Shown here piece by piece: positions 59,866 through 64,000 of a stretch of DNA of 64,000 bases (position 1 is the stretch's first letter; each line of letters opens with the position of its first letter). Position numbers and translations under genes: made by a program. The stretch lies in contig CAMRHE010000505.1 in NCBI GenBank assembly GCA_947044405.1, positions 248,001-312,000 on the forward strand, in the 5' to 3' direction. Source of the DNA: Leptodactylus fallax. Lineage: Eukaryota; Chordata; Amphibia; Anura; Leptodactylidae. The notes under the pieces were generated by a model. That model was given only the letters and a program-made list of their open reading frames with translations, was not told the DNA's origin and did not search any database.

Positions 59866-60599
59866 ACTCATTCTAGTACACAGTACCTCCACACATTACT
59901 GATCCTGGCTGGTACAGACTCTTCCAGAACTCAGGAGTAGCACCTAGGAACTATTGAAAGCACACATCTCAGGTTGTCAGTTGTCAGCTCTTTAGGGTCT
60001 GCTTGTCTGCTCTTGATAGGCACAAACTTAAACAGTTTCCAATATTCAGGTAAGAACAATCTGGTCCGTAGAAGTGACAGAATAACTTTTCATGGCCGTC
60101 AGCCGTGTGCGGCGACTTTTACCATTTAGTATAAGCTCAGTCCTGGTTTACTTTTCACCTCCCCATAATGGTTGTATTATTCTGATCACATGGCCGTATG
60201 AGCAGAGAAAGGTTAATAGTCTATGACTGGTGACTGGAGTTGTCTCTCCTTATAAGATGTCATGACGTGATGTTATCTGAGAGGAGGATAAGAAAGGGCT
60301 CAGGTCTCGGTGTGTACTATGTGCCTTATTTCAGGGACTCTCCTTCATCCTCCCTCCATACATCATCACTTGCTGCCATGCTGTCACATGAGTGGATTAT
60401 ATCAGTCAGTGTGAAAGAACCATAATAAAAGTCAATAAATCAGACAGGACATTTAATCGGTAGAATTCTATTGATATAGGAAATAGAATATTGTTATGCC
60501 AAGGGTCCAACTCTTGGGGTAGGTTACATCTATGGAGTGGGTTCAGTCCAAGTGGTCTATCTTGTGAAGGAGTACCAAGGCACCCGGGTGGTCTGAAAC

Positions 60600-62130
60600 T
60601 TAGTGCAGGAGCGTAGCTCTAAGTGGGATAATTCTTCCATTTCAGCAAGCTGAGGATATGGGAGATTTGTTGGGGAGATTTAGATGCCCAATATAAGGAA
60701 ATGAAAGCTTTCGCTGAGGAAAGCACTTGGAGCCAAGGTTGTTTTGGAAACCTAGGAGGCAAGGTAGGCCATAAGGGGTTTGCGGATCCCCAGATTTGGG
60801 CAAGGATCAGTTGGACTTGTGTCCAATAGGGCCTAATTTTTTGCAATCCCACCAAATATGGAGATATAAACCATTTCCTTTGTGGCAGTGCCAGCATAAT
60901 GGGGATGTGTCAGGAGAATATTTATGTGTCAGGGCAGGTGTTTTGTACCATCTCGTGGTAAGCTTACATGTGGATTCCTGTAATTAAACACATTGGGATG
61001 TGCCCATAGAGTAAATGTAGCATTGACCTCATCTGTGGACAGGGATATCTGAGGTCAGTCTCACAAGCCTTGAGGAAGGAGGGGGCGATTTCCCAAGTTC
61101 ATGTACAAGACTGGCATATAACAGAGACAAGGGGTTTTTAAGAGGTTGTCTTTGGAAGACTGGCTTTTCCAACCATGTTGTGGCTTGTACTGTGGATTAG
61201 AACTTCAGCGCTCCGAGGTAAGCAGCTCTAATAGACTGGTAAGTTAAGAAGTGGATGGATGCAAAGTCTGGTTTCATTGTGAATTCTGAATAAGAGGGAA
61301 ATGCTCCATCTATAAGGATAGAGTCATAGGGCAGTTGGAGAGTAGATTTCGGAAGGGTGAGGAGAGTGTCAAGAGACACTAAACTTGAAACCACTAAATC
61401 TTGAACAGACATAATAGGGGATGGACCTGGTGGAAAGGGGAGGAGGTGACTCGCCCAATGCCAGACACTGTATACCGCTGATGTCGAGAGATAATTGGCT
61501 GAGGACTGTTTGGCAATTTTCTGGTTAAGCCAAATTGTTGCAGTAAGGGGAAGGCCTTAGACTCCTCCACCGGCACGTACAGTTTAGGCAATTGGAGAGA
61601 GAACCAGTCAAGAGCCCTAGATGGGTGGCATTGTAGTAAGTTTCTAGGTCTGTAAGGCATGTGCCACCAGATTTCCTAGGTTTGGTCAGGGTACAATAAG
61701 CTACTCTAGGCAGGGGACTTTGCCAGACATATTGGGAGAAAAGTCTGCAGGGAGGTAAGGAAAGTTGGGGGGATCTGGAGAGTCTGGAAAAGATATAGAA
61801 CTTTTGGGAGGACCAGTATTTCTAGCAGATTGGACCTACCTATCCATGATATGTACTGTATCTGCCATTATGTTATATACAAAAGGAGAGGAGCATAGTC
61901 ACACTCATACCAGCCATCTGAGGTGGGGGTCAGAATAAGACCAAGATATTTAACAAAGTCTGAGCGCAAAAGAAAGGGAGATGTCTTATCTACTGTGGAC
62001 TTAAGAGATGGTGGACAGGAAACACATAGGACTTCAGACTTGGTCACTTGGATTTTATAGTTAGAGAGGGAACCAAAATCATTCAGAATCGTTGCTGTGT
62101 GTGGAAGCCACACTAAAGGATTAGTGATAT
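60600..62130 (-). pseudogene. Tx1/L1-type LINE, C-terminal RT region, decayed
   Basis: Minus-strand fragments in order: FGSLSNYKIQVTKSEVLCV and FVKYLGLILTP (62113-61868; the RT thumb), a segment around 61860-61680 with LPKVLYLFQTLQIPP-like and CLTDLETYYNA-like residues in shifted frames, then the C-terminal region (61660-61394, 60897-60619) with KIRPYWTQVQLILAQIWGS. This is the typical order of the Tx1/L1 ORF2 C-terminus. Multiple frame breaks; inactive. Confidence 0.8.
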
Positions 62131-62139
62131 CACTGAGTG

Positions 62140-63800
62140 AATATGGAAGCTAAAACTTAACTTTTAATGATACAAATATAAAGGAATTCCCAAATAATTA
62201 TAAAATAGGAAGGGAGGATCCACTACTACAGTACCAGCTGTGAACTTGTCTCGAACGGCGCCGACATAAATTGAAAAAAACCCAGTTGTTACCAGGAATC
62301 TATTTGTTATCAGACAAATATCAACGGGGGGTCTCAAATCGGTGACCATTTAATCATGTCTATACCACAACATAAGTTGTGTGGGCAGTGTGTCCACCAT
62401 GTTACCTCCGAGGTCTATACAAGGCTCCTATAGTATAAATAAGGCGTAGCCCCTTAGAAGCCCCTCTAGATTTCTATGCCAGCCTGACAATTATCAGCTC
62501 ATGACTGATGTGAAGCATAAGACTAGAACTTACCCTAGAAACAGATGAGGCAAGTAGGCTACAAAACCCTCAACGCGTCTCCCCCCACTCTTTAAAAGAC
62601 ATTGGGTTCATCAGGAGGAAAAAAAGAGGAGCAATATGAATTATTAGTCACCATATCAATAACTTTTTATGTTTCCCTGTATGGAGACGAGGAAGGTTTT
62701 TATTTATACAATTTAGCAGAATATCAGAAGTTTTGATCATATTTTATTCAACTTTATGTGGGAGGCACAATGGCAAAAAAACTGCGTTTATTTTTTATTT
62801 TTTGCCGCTACCATGTTCGCTGTAGGAGTTAAATATTTTTTATAGGTTGGACATTTTGGTATGCAGGGGATGTGTAATTTGTTTATATTTGTTTTTGTTA
62901 TTTAGTTTTATTTGAGATCTAGGGAAAGGGGGTGATTTAAATTTTTATTTTTTTATTTTTTATTTTTTTAAGACCGCTAGGTGGCTTGAACCTGCAAATA
63001 TGAAATCACTTGCCCATAGACTGCAATCTTACTATATATACTATATTATATGTCTATTGTGTTTGGCCACAGGCAAGCCTAAATAGAGATATAGCTATGA
63101 CAGGCCTAGGAGCAAACAGTTACTTTATTCTGATGGTTTAACATATCGGGACGCTGAGGATTCTTTTTTGGAGGGAAATGCGTTGGGTAAGTAGTTCATT
63201 ATGAAGTTCACCTTGTCCACTGAATGAGTGTGTTGGTCATGCTCTACTCTATAGAATACATATGTTACTAGATCACGTTGAGTTACCTTGTTGGCTGCAT
63301 TGTTGAAAGGATAATCTATCTTATTGGCTGTATGGTTGAATTATTTATCATTTAATAAGTTATAGTTATAACACTAGGACTTTTGGAGGCAGATGGACGC
63401 TGATATAGCGTTATTTTGCAATATGTATGAAAAGTCTTTGTTAGAGGTTTTCCTCCTTATTTATATTTAGCACCAATAAAAGTTACATTATAAAGAGTAA
63501 ATTTCTGTGAGTTTTTAATTGTGATCGTTCTACTTTGCGGACCTGGACCTGGCTGGTGGTCGAATTACTCTAATGGCACAATCTAAAGAACATTGTGGCG
63601 GCAAAGTCTTTGTTTGAAAGATATGTCAACACAGTTCTTATAAGGAGAAGTAGCTGCAGAAGAAACAGGAAACAGAGAAGAGACAATTTTCTTGAGACAG
63701 TTTGGAGAGCGAGTTAGTCCCTGGTGGGCAATCTAGTCAGTTAACCAATCAATAACCGGGGAGTATCGATGAAGTCAAGCAGAACTAGAATAAAGGTGGA
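62140..63800. other. No gene recognised
   Basis: A segment near 62570-62625 (minus strand 'cctgatgaacccaatgtc' then 'gacgcgttgagg') looks like the terminal motif of a frog repeat. The rest is AT-rich with no support for exons. Confidence 0.4.
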
Positions 63801-63810
63801 TCAAAAAGAT

Positions 63811-64000
63811 ATATATATATATATATATATATATACAGTACAGACCAAAAGTTTGGACACACCTTCTCATTCCAAGAGTTTTCTGTATTTTCATGACTTC
63901 ACACTGAAGGCATCAAAACTATGAATTAACACATGTGGAATTATATACTTAACAAAAAAGTGTGAAACAACTGAAAATATGTCTTATAGTCTAGGTTCTT
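63811..64000. mobile_element. (TA)n and terminal part of a Tc1-like element, cut by the window end
   Basis: A TA run (63811-63834) is followed by 'cagaccaaaagtttggacac' (63841) and 'ttcacactgaaggcatcaaa', a terminal inverted-repeat sequence widely seen in Tc1-like elements of fish and frogs (memory). It begins after a TA dinucleotide as expected. The transposase part would be outside the window. Confidence 0.75.

Noticed and set aside
62570..62625. Second hammerhead-like CTGATGA motif (minus strand)
   Set aside because: CTGATGA is not followed at a suitable distance by a hairpin and GAAA; it is more likely the end motif of a frog repeat.

Overview
The window looks like nuclear DNA of a vertebrate, most probably an amphibian (frog or toad). 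This is inferred from an NLR immune-receptor gene with FISNA + NACHT in one large exon and 171-bp leucine-rich-repeat (LRR) exons, sitting in long introns with L2/CR1-type and Tx1/L1-type LINEs, a Penelope-like element, Tc1 transposons and frog-type short palindromic elements. There are no prokaryotic features and no operons.

The one convincing cellular gene is on the minus strand and spans at least 43635 down to 11051. Seven exons can be placed by splice sites and reading phase: two exons that together form a death-fold (CARD/PYD-like) N-terminus (43472-43635, 34199-34370), a short linker exon (29944-30009), a 1.7-kb FISNA/NACHT/winged-helix exon (24068-25763), and three 171-bp LRR exons (21210-21380, 19291-19461, 11051-11221). 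All junction phases agree and no exon contains a stop. The first coding exon and the last exon were not identified. The product would be a cytosolic NLRP3/NLRP12-like sensor.

Everything else is mostly repeats. 1-9300: a 33-bp minisatellite grown from a reverse-transcriptase motif, an L2-like LINE, a Tc1 relic, a 29-bp minisatellite and a LINE 3' half. 11500-17220, inside an LRR intron: a decayed L2-type LINE followed by a nearly intact Penelope-like element. 26000-41000: MITEs, two copies of an AT-rich repeat family, Tx1/L1 fragments, a U2 snRNA-like fragment and a 34-bp minisatellite abutting an NLR exon. 41000-54600: two copies of a deleted Tc1 derivative, a hairpin element, a 3.1-kb satellite lying between the two ends of a MITE, and a TATC microsatellite. 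56900-59870: a 38-bp minisatellite of about 75 units. 60600-64000: Tx1/L1 remains and the end of another Tc1-like element.

The most unusual theme is that several tandem arrays can be traced to their seed: an RT catalytic motif, an exon/intron boundary of the NLR gene, and the interior of a MITE. Two arrays (34 bp and 38 bp) carry a 5' splice-donor motif in each unit on the strand of the NLR gene. The long uninterrupted reading frames in the arrays are products of repeat periodicity, not genes.
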